Positions 1 to 11,688 of a stretch of DNA of 64,000 nucleotides are shown here, one piece after another. The notes beneath the pieces were generated by a model. The model ran no database searches and was not told the origin of the DNA. It saw nothing but the letters and a program-made list of their open reading frames with translations. The position numbers and the translations under genes are program-made. Source of the DNA: Rhizomys pruinosus (taxonomy: Eukaryota > Chordata > Mammalia > Rodentia > Spalacidae); contig VZQC01006589.1 of the NCBI GenBank assembly GCA_009823505.1, positions 8,938,454-9,002,453 on the forward strand. The letters run 5' to 3'. Within the stretch, counting starts at the first letter, position 1. Each line of letters starts with the position of its first letter.

Positions 1-83
1 TCATCATTCATGCAAACAGAGGGCTCTCAGTAGGCCCCTCAATTCATCTTTTAGTTTGCAAAAGTTATCTAGTGGTCTCTATT

Positions 84-448
84 GCCTGCATGGTGAAGCT
101 GAACCCTAGGTCTGCTCTTAGCCTGCAGGGTGAAGCTGAACCCTAAGTCTGCTCCTAGCCTGCGGGTGAAGCTGAACCCTATGGTCTGCTCCTAACCTGC
201 ATAGTGAAGCTGAACCCTAGGTCTGCCCCTAGCCTGCATGGTGAAGCTGAACCCTAGGTCTGCTCCTAGCCTGCAGAGTGAAGCTGAACCCTAGGTCTGC
301 TCCTAACCTGCATAGTGAAGCTGAACCCTAGGTCTGCTCCTAGCCTGCATGGTGAAGCTGAACCCTAGGTCTGCTCCTAACAAGCATGATGAAGCTGAAC
401 CCTAGGTCTGGTCCTAACCTGCATGGTGAGGGCTGAACTGCTCTGGTC
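84..448. repeat. 37-bp minisatellite in Mtmr9 intron 1
   Basis: About ten copies of a 37-bp unit with the core GTGAAGCTGAACCCTAGGTC repeat here; for example the TGAAGCT core starts at 94 and 131. Units differ by point changes such as GCATGG, GCAGGG and GCATAG after CCT. The array stops about 60 bases before the exon 2 acceptor at 506/507, so it sits in or near the branch-point region of the intron. Confidence 0.9.
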
Positions 449-506
449 CTAACCTATTCTCCTATCCATTTTTCTTGCCATTTATATGATTTGTAATTTC
501 TTACAG

Positions 507-615
507 ATTTGTGGGACCTCTGGGTACCATCATCATAAAATGTAAAGATCTTCGAATTATTCAGTTGGATATTCCTGGAATGGAGGAATGTTTAAATATA
601 GCCAGTTCCATTGAG
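507..615 (+). CDS. Mtmr9: Mtmr9 exon 2 (end of PH-GRAM domain)
   Basis: The acceptor TTTCTTACAG ends at 506 and the donor GTAAGT starts at 616. The first base completes an Arg codon begun in exon 1, and 36 full codons follow (residues 62-97), starting FVGPLGTIIIKC and ending IASSIE. The segment is the last part of the N-terminal PH-GRAM domain, which in myotubularins binds phosphoinositides. The exon ends in phase 0. It is nearly identical to the human protein here, with Pro in FVGPLG where human has Ser. Exon 1 with the start codon lies before the window. Confidence 0.95.
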
Positions 616-1074
616 GTAAGTATTTTTCAGGCAGAAATCTGATGGGGGATAAAACCCATGTTCTGCTTCAGTGCAGCCGTTATGTTTCCTCATCAGGTGT
701 TTGATCTTGTTCTTGGACTCAGGTACTGAAGTAGGCAAAGCCCCACCCTGGTTCATTGTCCTGGGAGTGTAATGGGACATTTTGTACTTATTGAAGTTTT
801 AGTGTTAATTTCTATGAGTAACCCTAATTCCATTAATTGCTTAGAAGTCCATGGAAAAGCACCTCAATTAGTTACTGGATGCAATTTTCATGAGTTCGTA
901 TTCCTGTTTCACTTGAGTATATATGAGTTCTTGTTTGGTAAAGAACACTGGAGTTCATGTTTAGTGTACAAGTGTTGATCCTTTCTTCTGTGTGAAAGAT
1001 AGTTAGTGAGCATTTTTCTGATTCAGTGGGCTTCTTGAAATAACATCCTGTGTGGAATTAAATTTTTGTGCTAC

Positions 1075-1212
1075 ATTTATTTATTGTGTGGATGTAGGTA
1101 TGTATATATCTGTTGACGAGTGTGTTCTACCATGTGCATCTTGGAAATTGAACTCGGTTCCTCAGATTTAGTGGCAAGTACCTTTAGCCACTGAGCCATC
1201 TTGTTGGCCCCT
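1075..1212 (-). mobile_element. Old B2/B4-like SINE, antisense
   Basis: It ends with CCACTGAGCCATCTTGTTGGCCCC, shortened here as GAGCCATCTTGTTGG, the reversed head of a tRNA-derived SINE. The body is heavily diverged. The rest of intron 2 up to 2026 is unremarkable AT-rich sequence with no exon that I can see. Confidence 0.55.
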
Positions 1213-2026
1213 ATGTGGAATTTTAAAGCAATGAAACAAATGCAGTTAGAAATTATTTGGAATGCGTTATTATGGGTATGTATGGGGCTGTGGAGGCTCC
1301 AATTTGCTGTATTTTTCCTGTTTTCTCTGAGGACTTCCCCAGATGCTGAATATCACAAGAGAGTGTTTACTTAATTCTCTTCTGGATAGCATCAAGAGTG
1401 AGTTCTTTTCTTGCATGTAATATATTCTTTTGGCATAGATACAACCCTGGAAATTTGAACAGGGTTTAAATCTAACTAATCTTAGTAATGTGCTTGATCT
1501 TACTAATGTGATTATTGTGATAGTGCAGTTTCAGTCTTCATTTTTCTATTTGTTAGGTTGTGACCTCTGGATAAAGTGCTTAGCTTGTCTGACAATTAGC
1601 TTCCTACTTCTTATAAAATGAAAAAAATAAATAAATAAAATGAAGATAAGATTCCCTGCCTTTTTAGGACTTTTGTAAGGTTACATTCCTGGTCATATAT
1701 ATCGGTATGACACTTGCTATGTAGTGGCTGCCTTTGAGAGTCTTCTGTCATGTAGTGCAGTTTATGCTGAGACTTTGTGGTAGAAATAGCCACGTGACAT
1801 AAAATTTACTGTGGTAACTATTTGTAAGCTTATGATTTGTCTTTATCTAATACGTATTTTCACATTACTATGAAAAGACTAAAAAGCAAATATTATCGCC
1901 AAGGGTTCTTTTAGTTTTTAGTATATCTCATTTTATGTGTTCACTTAAGATTACTTTGCTTTTTAGTTACATAATCAGTATTGAACATTGGTTCTGGTCA
2001 CACATGAACAAAACTTTACTATTCCA

Positions 2027-2171
2027 GGAGAACTCCAGTTCCAGGGGAGTCTGACACCTTCTTCTGACCTCCGCGGCATTGCACGTCACGGGTGCACAGA
2101 CTTGCATGCAGACAATTCATTCATACACATATGGAAATAAATAAAATTAAAAAAAAAATTAAAAAAAAAAA
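2027..2171 (+). mobile_element. B2 SINE, 5'-truncated, running into a gap joint
   Basis: The 3' part of a B2 (GAACTCCAGTTCCAGGGG through a CATACACATATGGAAATAAA tail) ends in an A-rich stretch that stops exactly at the N at 2172. The promoter half is missing. The junction with the following satellite is therefore an assembly joint and not a proven insertion boundary. Confidence 0.8.
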
Positions 2172-2172
2172 N
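2172..2172. other. Single-N assembly joint
   Basis: One ambiguous base separates the A-rich B2 tail from the first unit of the 75-bp array. Single Ns usually mark a closed or overlapping gap, so the real distance across this point is unknown. Confidence 0.85.
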
Positions 2173-4790
2173 TGAAGGCACAGTGAACATACATGGTGTG
2201 TAGTGGACTTGGTGACCTGGCTGCTGCCTTTCCCTAGTATTGAGTGTTGAAGGCACAGTGAACATACATGGTGTGTAGTGGACTTGGTGACCTGGCTGCT
2301 GCCTTTCCCTAGCATTGAGTGTTGAAGGCACAGTGAACATACATGGTGTGTAGTGGACTTGGTGACCTGGCTGCTGCCTTTCCCTAGTATTGAGTGTTGA
2401 AGGCACAGTGAACATACATGGTGTGTAGTGGACTTGGTGACCTGGCTGCTGCCTTTCCCTAGCATTGAGTGTTGAAGGCACAGTGAACATACATGGTGTG
2501 TAGTGGACTTGGTGACCTGGCTGCTGCCTTTCCCTAGTATTGAGTGTTGAAGGCACAGTGAACATACATGGTGTGTAGTGGACTTGGTGACCTGGCTGCT
2601 GCCTTTCCCTAGCATTGAGTGTTGAAGGCACAGTGAACATACATGGTGTGTAGTGGACTTGGTGACCTGGCTGCTGCCTTTCCCTAGTATTGAGTGTTGA
2701 AGGCACAGTGAACATACATGGTGTGTAGTGGACTTGGTGACCTGGCTGCTGCCTTTCCCTAGCATTGAGTGTTGAAGGCACAGTGAACATACATGGTGTG
2801 TAGTGGACTTGGTGACCTGGCTGCTGCCTTTCCCTAGTATTGAGTGTTGAAGGCACAGTGAACATACATGGTGTGTAGTGGACTTGGTGACCTGGCTGCT
2901 GCCTTTCCCTAGCATTGAGTGTTGAAGGCACAGTGAACATACATGGTGTGTAGTGGACTTGGTGACCTGGCTGCTGCCTTTCCCTAGTATTGAGTGTTGA
3001 AGGCACAGTGAACATACATGGTGTGTAGTGGACTTGGTGACCTGGCTGCTGCCTTTCCCTAGCATTGAGTGTTGAAGGCACAGTGAACATACATGGTGTG
3101 TAGTGGACTTGGTGACCTGGCTGCTGCCTTTCCCTAGTATTGAGTGTTGAAGGCACAGTGAACATACATGGTGTGTAGTGGACTTGGTGACCTGGCTGCT
3201 GCCTTTCCCTAGCATTGAGTGTTGAAGGCACAGTGAACATACATGGTGTGTAGTGGACTTGGTGACCTGGCTGCTGCCTTTCCCTAGTATTGAGTGTTGA
3301 AGGCACAGTGAACATACATGGTGTGTAGTGGACTTGGTGACCTGGCTGCTGCCTTTCCCTAGCATTGAGTGTTGAAGGCACAGTGAACATACATGGTGTG
3401 TAGTGGACTTGGTGACCTGGCTGCTGCCTTTCCCTAGTATTGAGTGTTGAAGGCACAGTGAACATACATGGTGTGTAGTGGACTTGGTGACCTGGCTGCT
3501 GCCTTTCCCTAGCATTGAGTGTTGAAGGCACAGTGAACATACATGGTGTGTAGTGGACTTGGTGACCTGGCTGCTGCCTTTCCCTAGTATTGAGTGTTGA
3601 AGGCACAGTGAACATACATGGTGTGTAGTGGACTTGGTGACCTGGCTGCTGCCTTTCCCTAGCATTGAGTGTTGAAGGCACAGTGAACATACATGGTGTG
3701 TAGTGGACTTGGTGACCTGGCTGCTGCCTTTCCCTAGTATTGAGTGTTGAAGGCACAGTGAACATACATGGTGTGTAGTGGACTTGGTGACCTGGCTGCT
3801 GCCTTTCCCTAGCATTGAGTGTTGAAGGCACAGTGAACATACATGGTGTGTAGTGGACTTGGTGACCTGGCTGCTGCCTTTCCCTAGTATTGAGTGTTGA
3901 AGGCACAGTGAACATACATGGTGTGTAGTGGACTTGGTGACCTGGCTGCTGCCTTTCCCTAGCATTGAGTGTTGAAGGCACAGTGAACATACATGGTGTG
4001 TAGTGGACTTGGTGACCTGGCTGCTGCCTTTCCCTAGTATTGAGTGTTGAAGGCACAGTGAACATACATGGTGTGTAGTGGACTTGGTGACCTGGCTGCT
4101 GCCTTTCCCTAGCATTGAGTGTTGAAGGCACAGTGAACATACATGGTGTGTAGTGGACTTGGTGACCTGGCTGCTGCCTTTCCCTAGTATTGAGTGTTGA
4201 AGGCACAGTGAACATACATGGTGTGTAGTGGACTTGGTGACCTGGCTGCTGCCTTTCCCTAGCATTGAGTGTTGAAGGCACAGTGAACATACATGGTGTG
4301 TAGTGGACTTGGTGACCTGGCTGCTGCCTTTCCCTAGTATTGAGTGTTGAAGGCACAGTGAACATACATGGTGTGTAGTGGACTTGGTGACCTGGCTGCT
4401 GCCTTTCCCTAGCATTGAGTGTTGAAGGCACAGTGAACATACATGGTGTGTAGTGGACTTGGTGACCTGGCTGCTGCCTTTCCCTAGTATTGAGTGTTGA
4501 AGGCACAGTGAACATACATGGTGTGTAGTGGACTTGGTGACCTGGCTGCTGCCTTTCCCTAGCATTGAGTGTTGAAGGCACAGTGAACATACATGGTGTG
4601 TAGTGGACTTGGTGACCTGGCTGCTGCCTTTCCCTAGTATTGAGTGTTGAAGGCACAGTGAACATACATGGTGTGTAGTGGACTTGGTGACCTGGCTGCT
4701 GCCTTTCCCTAGTATTGAGAGTTGAAGGCACAGTGAACATCCTTGGTGTGTAGTGGACTTGGTGGCCTGGCTTCTGCTTTTCCTGGCATT
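2173..4790. repeat. 75-bp satellite organised as a perfect 150-bp dimer
   Basis: Thirty-four copies of a 75-bp unit follow each other. The marker TAGTATTGAG or TAGCATTGAG occurs every 75 bases from 2235 to 4710. T and C alternate strictly for the first 33 copies, giving a 150-bp higher-order unit, and I saw no other difference among them. The last unit has GAGAGTT instead of GAGTGTT and breaks the alternation, and a decayed partial unit follows to about 4790. Because 75 is a multiple of three and the minus strand lacks stops, a 924-codon open frame appears at 2086-4860. It has no homology I recognise and is treated as spurious. Confidence 0.95.
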
Positions 4791-5321
4791 CCTGCATCCC
4801 CCTTCCCAGTGTACATCTTAATTTAGGAATAATGCATAGTGACACATAGGGCATAGTCACTGTTCTTTGTCATGGAGAATCTGTACAGGAAAACATATTT
4901 TACTTCTGTTAGTAGAATCCCATTCAAAGAGTAACTGTCAAGTGCTCAGTTTTCAAATTGTAGCAAGAAGTCTGATGAAGGCTTTTCCTGTAGAGTGTCA
5001 GCTGCTTTTTGGAATTGAAGTGTTTTCAGTTCTCCCAGCATTAATGTCTTTAAAGGAGAAGACCCATGGTTAGCGACGTAAAGTATAATCTAACACTCGG
5101 AAACGGGAGCGCTCAGGGCTTGTCGAGGGCCCTGACTTGGACTTAGCACAGCAGCTTCCCCTAGGCGAGCTGCGCACTGGCCTTTTCACTTTGTTGATGT
5201 AGTTGGCAGCCAATGACAGAACAGAAGCATCGAGAACAAACGTCGACCCAAGTAGGTGCGTGCTTCTCTGTGCCTCTTGCTTTTTGAGTTTTGTGAGGGA
5301 AAGCTTCATGATTTGTTTGTT

Positions 5322-5460
5322 TTTAAGTCAGGGTCTCACTTTGTAGCTCTGGGTAGCCTGGAATGTGCTATGTAGCCCTGGCTGGACTGGAACTCATAGA
5401 GATCTGCCTTCCTCTGCCGAGTGCTGGGGTTAAAGGCATGTGCCACCATGCTGGGCAGCT
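5322..5460 (-). mobile_element. B1 SINE, antisense
   Basis: The reversed 7SL-like body reads GTCAGGGTCTCACTTTGTAG to GGCATGTGCCACCATGCTGG. It is diverged but near full length. The 4790-5320 interval before it holds no recognisable element or exon. Confidence 0.85.
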
Positions 5461-5526
5461 TCATGATTTATGGACAAATAAAAAATAATTTTGGATGGGG
5501 AAGTTTGTGTTAATCTGTTGAAATAG

Positions 5527-5660
5527 GGCCAAGTGTGGTGTAATCCCAGCACTTGAGAGACAGAGCCAAGAGAAGGTTCAGGGCCAACCTAGGGCTACAG
5601 GTTGGTTCAAGGCTAGGCTAGGCTCTGTGAGACCCTGCCTCAAAAACCAAACCAAACCAA
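5527..5660 (+). mobile_element. Diverged B1-like SINE
   Basis: Partial B1 landmarks (GTGTGGTGTAATCCCAGCAC, then TGTGAGACCCTGCCTCAAAA) are separated by a rearranged middle and followed by an A-rich (ACCAA)n tail. Confidence 0.65.
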
Positions 5661-6029
5661 ACTGTTGATTATCCATGTCTAGTACTGAAGAAGTCATGGG
5701 CTGCCCCCACACTGACCTAGAGGGTGTAGCTGCCCCAGGGCCGAGTATCTGATGGTGATTGTCACCCCAGGAGCAGGCTATCGGGCCTCCTTCTGGCTGA
5801 GTGTGGCTACATCACTGCAGTTTGAATTATACTGATTGGTTAGGTGCCCTTTCTTTCCAGCCCTAGAAATGCTTTTTCCATCGCCCCTGTCAGGAGGATG
5901 TGTCTGCCAGGGAGGGAGGAGTTTCTCTCTGTCTATCCCTCTAACCAATTTTTCCTGGTTTGTCACTCAAAAGTCAGATGGCCAGATAAATGCAGAATTA
6001 TCACCCTGACTTGAGCACGGTTGTGGTAG

Positions 6030-6147
6030 TATGAAGGTGGCCTGGAACTCTGCAGATAGATCAGGCTGGCCTCCATCTCACAGAGATCCGCCTGCTCCTG
6101 CCTCCTGGGTGCTGGGATTAAAAGTGTGTGCCACCACACCTGGCTTG
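6030..6147 (-). mobile_element. B1 SINE, antisense, partial
   Basis: Starts inside the element at GGTGGCCTGGAACTCTGCAG and ends GTGTGCCACCACACCTGGC. The poly-A end is absent. It lies about 340 bases upstream of exon 3. Confidence 0.75.
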
Positions 6148-6490
6148 ATCATTCTTTTTCACAGTGACTGAAAGGACTGATTATGTATAAATTGCAGTTT
6201 TTCTATAGCTACTGAATTTTCAGCTAAGACTCTTCTAACTCCAAAACTTGTTTCTTGATGCTCAGACATCTTGGACCTTTTTATTGAACTTTGTTAAGTT
6301 GCGTCAGTAAGGGCTTTTTTCTTTTTCTTTTGAGAATAGGCATTTTGTTGTTTCTTCCAGGCAGCATGTGTTGAGTGTAGGCTATATGTAAGTTATGTGT
6401 TATGTGTCAGATACCTTGTTAGCGTAGTTTCAGTCTGACTGTAACTACCTGTAGAGATAAATAACAAACCTTTGCCTTTCTGCCCTCTAG

Positions 6491-6616
6491 GCGTTGTCTA
6501 CTCTGGACTCGGTCACCCTCATGTACCCGTTTTTCTACCGGCCCATGTTTGAGGTCATAGAAGATGGCTGGCATTCCTTCCTTCCTGAACAAGAGTTTAA
6601 GCTCTGCTCATCGGCT
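6491..6616 (+). CDS. Mtmr9: Mtmr9 exon 3
   Basis: The acceptor TGCCCTCTAG ends at 6490 and the donor GTAAGT starts at 6617. There are 42 codons in phase 0 (residues 98-139), ALSTLDSVTLMYPFFY through KLCSSA. The MYPFFYRP and DGWHSF blocks are typical of the linker into the phosphatase-like domain of myotubularins. Local differences from human are Ser-Val for Ser-Ile and Lys-Leu-Cys for Glu-Leu-Tyr near the exon end. Confidence 0.95.
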
Positions 6617-7009
6617 GTAAGTTAACATTTGACTTCGTCTGTAGGTATGAGCAGTCACCTAGTGCCTTATTTTTCTTATGAAGAGGATCATTTCCCCTTG
6701 GTATTATCTGTGCCTGTATCTCAGGTATGTTCAAAGAGGACATGAGGTCTGAAAAGAGCCAAATGTTTAAAGTAGCTGGAAAGAGACCTGTGTTACACCC
6801 GTTACTCTTGTTGTTGGCTCTCTCTGACCTTGTGGGACTCGGTTTCCTTGTCTCTGCTATGAAGACATTGGCTGACGTGTACTCTCCAGGGTTCCTGTGT
6901 TTTTACCTGCTGTTACTGTAGGATGCCCTGGAGGTTATGGTAGCTGTCTTGCTGAGATGCAGTCACTTAACCATGTTAGATGTTAAATAGGCCAAAAAAT
7001 CACTATTAG

Positions 7010-7175
7010 GGGCTGGAGAGATGGCTTAGCAGTTAGGAACAGACCTGAGTTCAGTTCCCAGCACCCATTTCAGGTGGTTCCCAGACACCTGACTCTAGCT
7101 CCAGAGGGTCCAATGCCCTCTATGACCTCTGCAGGTACACCCCCCACACACACAAAATAAATAAATATATTTTTT
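7010..7175 (+). mobile_element. B2 SINE
   Basis: Begins GGGGCTGGAGAGATGGCTTA, has an internal deletion in the B-box region, and ends in an AAATAAATAAAT tail. Confidence 0.85.
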
Positions 7176-7445
7176 AAAGGATTGAAGGGCTTTTAAATAC
7201 TTTTTGAAAAATAAATATTAACAAAAAAGTTCACTGGATGGGCTTAATAACTAAGATGGATAATCAAGGACCGGCTTTGTGAACTTGAAGACAGAGCAGT
7301 AGAAATATGTTCATTAGGAAAGAGGAAGGAGGGCGACGAGTTCAGAGCCAGAAACAGAATCAGTGACTAACTCCCGAAAAGTCCTCTGACTCCTGCGAAT
7401 GCACACACACAGAAAAATAAAATTTGTAAAAAAATTTAAAGGAGA

Positions 7446-7590
7446 GCCAGGCGTGGTGGCACATGCCTTTAATCCTAGCATTCGGGAGGCAGAATCAGGT
7501 GGATCTTTGTGAGTTCAAGGCCAGCCTGGTCTACAGAGTGAGTTCCAGAACAGCTGGGGCTACAGGGAGACCTTGTCTCGAAAAAGACCA
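7446..7590 (+). mobile_element. B1 SINE
   Basis: GCCAGGCGTGGTGGCACATG to CCTTGTCTCGAAAAAGACC. It is near full length and followed by an AAATAAATAAAT tail. Confidence 0.9.
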
Positions 7591-7953
7591 AAAATAAATA
7601 AATAAAAGAGAAAAAGTAATTGAAAATTTTATATAAGTTGATCTTGTAAATTAAAAAAATAGTTTCTGTTAAATTTAACATTTTAACTTTAATTTCTATT
7701 AGTGTAACCCAGGGTTGATATTTTAGACTAACTTTGATTTATAGGCACATATTAAAATTTACATACATATTTTGATTATTTTTAACTTAAAAAGCTTTTA
7801 CAAATGGTTTTTGGAGATGAAAGCTATTGTTTGATAGTTTTGTATTCTGTCCTTCTAGCTCTTAGAGCACTGTCATAGGAATTATTTCATCCATTCAATT
7901 GTAGCTTTTCTTAGTAGTCAGTCTTTATTTCTTTTTTGTTTTTGTTTTAATTA

Positions 7954-8146
7954 GCTTTTTATTTTATGTATATGAGCACTTTGCCAGCATATATGCAAGG
8001 ACACCATGTCATGCAATGCCCAAGGATCCAGAAGAGGGCGTCCGATTCCCTGTTAGTTGACACATGGGGTAGCTGCTGGGAACCAAACTCAGGTTGTCTG
8101 GAAGAGCAGCCATTGCTTCCCCTTGCTGAGCCATCTCTCCATTCCG
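7954..8146 (-). mobile_element. B2-type SINE, antisense
   Basis: TTATTTTATGTATATGAGC begins the reversed tail and GAGCCATCTCTCCATTCC ends the reversed head. It is moderately diverged. The sequence from 8150 to exon 4 holds no recognisable element. Confidence 0.8.
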
Positions 8147-8697
8147 GTCCTTAATGTTTTAATAATGCTGCTATAGATCTTACTACATTTTCCTCCTTTT
8201 CTTAATAGTGCAAGGAGCAAAGGGCTTGCTGTGGGCAGTGTCTCTGTCTCAGTTCAGCATTCTGGAATATTGTAATCTGTTGGTGCTCTGTTGTGTGGAC
8301 CATTAACTGAATGGTTCCCAGGAAGGATGAACGGGCTGATGCTAGTTATATTTAACTAAAGAGAGAGAACTGTCTTGAGATCGTTGTTAGGAAGCCTTAT
8401 GAAATGAGGAATAGAAGCTGTGTTGTCTGAATCATGGCGAAAACTGATAGAGGAACTTCAGAGTCAGCAGGTAATGCTCAGCAGGAGGAGCTTTCTAGGA
8501 ACATTGACAAGCCAGCCAGCAGTGCTGAAAGCTGGCCTGGAGAGTGGAGCTTTTTTCCTCTATGAGACGTCAGTATAGGCCAGGCGTCCTACCAAGTTCA
8601 TCTCTGGAAATCCATCTCTAAGGTGCTGTCAGCCGTCTTAGATTATTTTGTGACATTGAGATGCTTGCTTAGCTTTGAAGTGTTTTGTGTTTTTCAG

Positions 8698-8871
8698 ACC
8701 AGTGAATGGCGATTAAGCTATGTCAATAAGGAATTTGCCGTCTGTCCTTCCTACCCACAAGCTGTCATCGTGCCCAAGTCCATCGATGATGAAGCCCTTC
8801 GGAAGGTTGCGACATTTCGACATGGAGGCCGCTTCCCTGTGCTGAGCTACTATCACCAAAAGAATGGCATG
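8698..8871 (+). CDS. Mtmr9: Mtmr9 exon 4 (start of phosphatase-like domain)
   Basis: The acceptor GTTTTTCAG ends at 8697. There are 58 codons (residues 140-197), from TSEWRLSYVNKEF to YYHQKNGM. The NKEFAVCPSYP and FRHGGRFPVLSYYH blocks are strongly conserved across myotubularins and mark the start of the phosphatase-like fold. The donor is ATG|GTGCGAG at 8872, which departs from the usual GTRAGT at positions +4 and +6. Reading through it would add five codons (VRVQ plus Val) before a TAG. The placement is supported by the next exon starting with GTAATCATG, which restores the conserved GMVIMRSG. Confidence 0.94.
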
Positions 8872-9536
8872 GTGCGAGTGCAGTAGGAGTGGGGGCGGAT
8901 GGGGAGGGACTTTTTCTGGAATCTCCCTTTTTCTGTGAACCTTTTGGCAGAAATCGTGGGCCAGATTGTTCTCCCTAGTACTTCCCTTGGGTAACTCCGG
9001 GGAATCAGGAGTGGCACAGTGTCCTGCCGAGGACAGATTGTTCCCCTAGTGCCGCAGCTCAGCTTGGAAAGCCAAGTCTCCAAAACAAGGTACAGAGGAA
9101 AGTGCTTGCTTAAGATGGGAAAGTCAGGCATTTCTCTGCAAGGGCTGGGCCTAGATGTCTGATTTTAATTATTCTCACCAAGTTTCTTTGTGGAAGGTGA
9201 GTTGAGCAGACACTTTTCATCTCCAGACAGAGGACTGTCATTTCCTGTAGGAGACAGGAAAGTTGGGAATTGAGTGGTTGGGAGTTTGTGCATGTGAGCT
9301 TACCACATACTTTCTAAATTAAGTTCTCTCTCATTTTTCAATAAACTCTGCTTCTCAGTTTCCATCCAACAATGATCTGGTAGACACTTACAGTTGTCTC
9401 CCCTTTTCCTTTTCCCTTCCCCTGTTCACCATGGAGAAGTGGACTAGTGTGATGTGAAGGCTGGCTGTTTGTTAGCAGGCTACCTGTCCTGCTTGCCTAG
9501 CACAGTTACTTCAGGTTTGATTAGAAGGTTTTTTAG

Positions 9537-9775
9537 GGGCTGGAGAGATGGCCTAGTGGTTAAGAGCGCCGACTGCTCTTGCAGAGGACCCGGGTTTGAT
9601 CTCCAGCACCCACATGGCAGCTGAAAACCGTCTTTGACTCCAGTTCCAGGGGAATCTGAGACCCTCTTCTGATATCCGAGGCATTTGCACAACACGGGTG
9701 CACAAACCTACATGCAGGCAGTACATTCATATACATAAAAAATAAATAAATAAAATTAATATATATTTTAAAAAA
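9537..9775 (+). mobile_element. B2 SINE, full length
   Basis: GGGGCTGGAGAGATGGCCTA, an intact-looking RNA polymerase III B box (GGGTTTGATCTCC), and an AAATAAATAAATAAA tail. Confidence 0.9.
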
Positions 9776-10329
9776 AGATTTTTTAAAAAGTTATACACTT
9801 AAAAAGTTTTTTCGTGTGTGTGTGTATATTTCATATACCATTTCTCAGTCCAATTTAGACACATTCCCCTTTCCATGCCCCTCCACCCCACCCCAGTTCA
9901 TGCATTCTGCCATACATGTGTTGTATCTTTTTCCCAGTCTTTTTAAAGTTTTTCTTTGCAGAGGTTTATAGTTTGGGGCAGAAGTTAACTGTTTAGTCAG
10001 TTCTTTGAACCAGTCTTTACGTTGTTGTTGTTCCCTCCCATTTGTGTTGCTCTAAAATATGCCTACAAAAATGTCACATAAATACCAAAATTATGACCTC
10101 TGAAAATAAACTGTATGTTAATTCCAAAATATGTTTAGGAATTCACATTTTTTTCCCTTTAATTTTATGTTACTCTAAAATATGAATACATACTCTCCAC
10201 CCATATACCGCAAGTACAAAGTCTAAAAATAAGTGGTAAGTTAATTCTAGAGCCCGTTAAGGGATTCAAATTATAACAGCACAGTTGCTTTCAGATAAAA
10301 AGAAATATAGCATTAACATTGCTCAGCTT

Positions 10330-11504
10330 GCCTTTCAACTAGGGATTTGGTGCTAGCATCCACAAATGAGGGATACCATTCATCATTTGTTTTTCTGGGA
10401 CTGCTACTTCACTTAGCATACTAGCTTCGAGTTCCATCCATTTACCTGTGAAGTTCATGATGTCTTCTTTCTTTACTGCTCCATAGAACTCCATTGTGTA
10501 AATATACCACATTTTCATTATCAGTTGAGGGGCATTTAGGTTGGTTCCAGCTCTTTGCTATTGTGAAGAGAGTTGCAATAAGCATAGATATGCATGTATC
10601 TTTGTGGTAGGATGAGACTTGTGGTTATATACCCAGGAGTGGTATGACTGGGTCAGGTAGTAGGCTCATTTTGAGTCTTTTAAGGGTTCTCCACACTGTT
10701 TTCCATTATGGTTGTACAAGTTTACACTCCACCACAGTGGATGAGTGTTCCCCTTTCTCCACAACCTCTCCAGCATGTTTCTTTTGTTTTCTTGATCTTA
10801 GGCAGTCTTATTGGAATGAGATGATACCTTAAAGTGGTTTTAATTTGCATTTCCTTAATTATTAATGCTGTTGAACACTTTTTAAGATGTTTCTCAGCCA
10901 TCTCTGTTTCCCCGCTAGTCAAGTCTCTGTTCAGCTCTTTATCTCTTGAGTGGGTCATTTGTTTTCTTGCTCCTTTTTTTTGAGTAGTCTATATATTCTA
11001 GATGTTAATGCTCTGTCAGATGTATCACTGATGAAGATTTCCTCCCACTCTGTGGGTTTTCTCTTCACTTCATTGATTGTTTCTTTCGCTGTATAGAAGC
11101 TTTTGAGCTTGATGAGGTCCCACTTGTCAGCTGTTGACCTTATTCCCTGTAAGGCTGCTGTTTGATTTAGAAAGTCTTTTCTGCCCTATGTCTTGTAGGT
11201 TGTTTCCAACATTTTCTTCTATCACCTTCAGAGTTTTGGGTTTCACGTTGAGATCTTTGATCCATTTGGAGTTGATTTTTTAACAGGGTGAGAGGTAGGG
11301 GTTTAATTTTGTTCTTCTACACATGGTGATCCAGTTTTACCAGCACCATTTGCTGAAGATGCTGTCTTTCCTCCATTGAGTCTTTTTGGCCCCTTTTTCA
11401 AATATGAGGTGGCTGAAATTGTATGTGCTCAAGTTTGGATCTTCAGTTTTGTTCCATTGGTCTAGAGGTCTGTTTTTGTGCCAGTACCTGGCTGTCTTTA
11501 TGAC
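10330..11504 (-). mobile_element. LINE-1 fragment, ORF2 3' part, antisense
   Basis: The minus strand encodes the C-terminal part of L1 ORF2p. At 10722-10958 it reads KCSTALIIKEMQIKTTLRYH and then CWRGCGERGTLIHC, the conserved Cys-rich C-terminal motif. Stops and frameshifts occur elsewhere, so it is a dead, 5'-truncated copy. Unassigned AT-rich sequence at about 9830-10330 may be its 3' UTR. It abuts a B2 at 11505. Confidence 0.88.
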
Positions 11505-11688
11505 TTTATTTTATGTGTGTGTTTTGTCATGTTTCGAAGTGCCCTTGGAGGCCAGAAGAGTGCAGTTAATCCCACAGAACTGGATTAGGGATGGTCATTA
11601 GCCATCATTTAGGGTGCTGGGAACTAAATCTGGGTCATCTGCAAGAGCAACAAGTGCTCTTAACTGCTGAGTCATCTCTCGAGCCCTT
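11505..11688 (-). mobile_element. B2-type SINE, antisense
   Basis: TTATTTTATGTGTGTGTTTTG opens the reversed element and GAGTCATCTCTCGAGCCC closes it. It lies directly against the truncated end of the L1 fragment. Confidence 0.75.

Noticed and set aside
2086..4860. A 924-codon minus-strand open frame of 25-residue repeats
   Set aside because: It exists because a 75-base satellite without stops is repeated in frame. It lies in an intron, spans an N, and has no recognisable domain.
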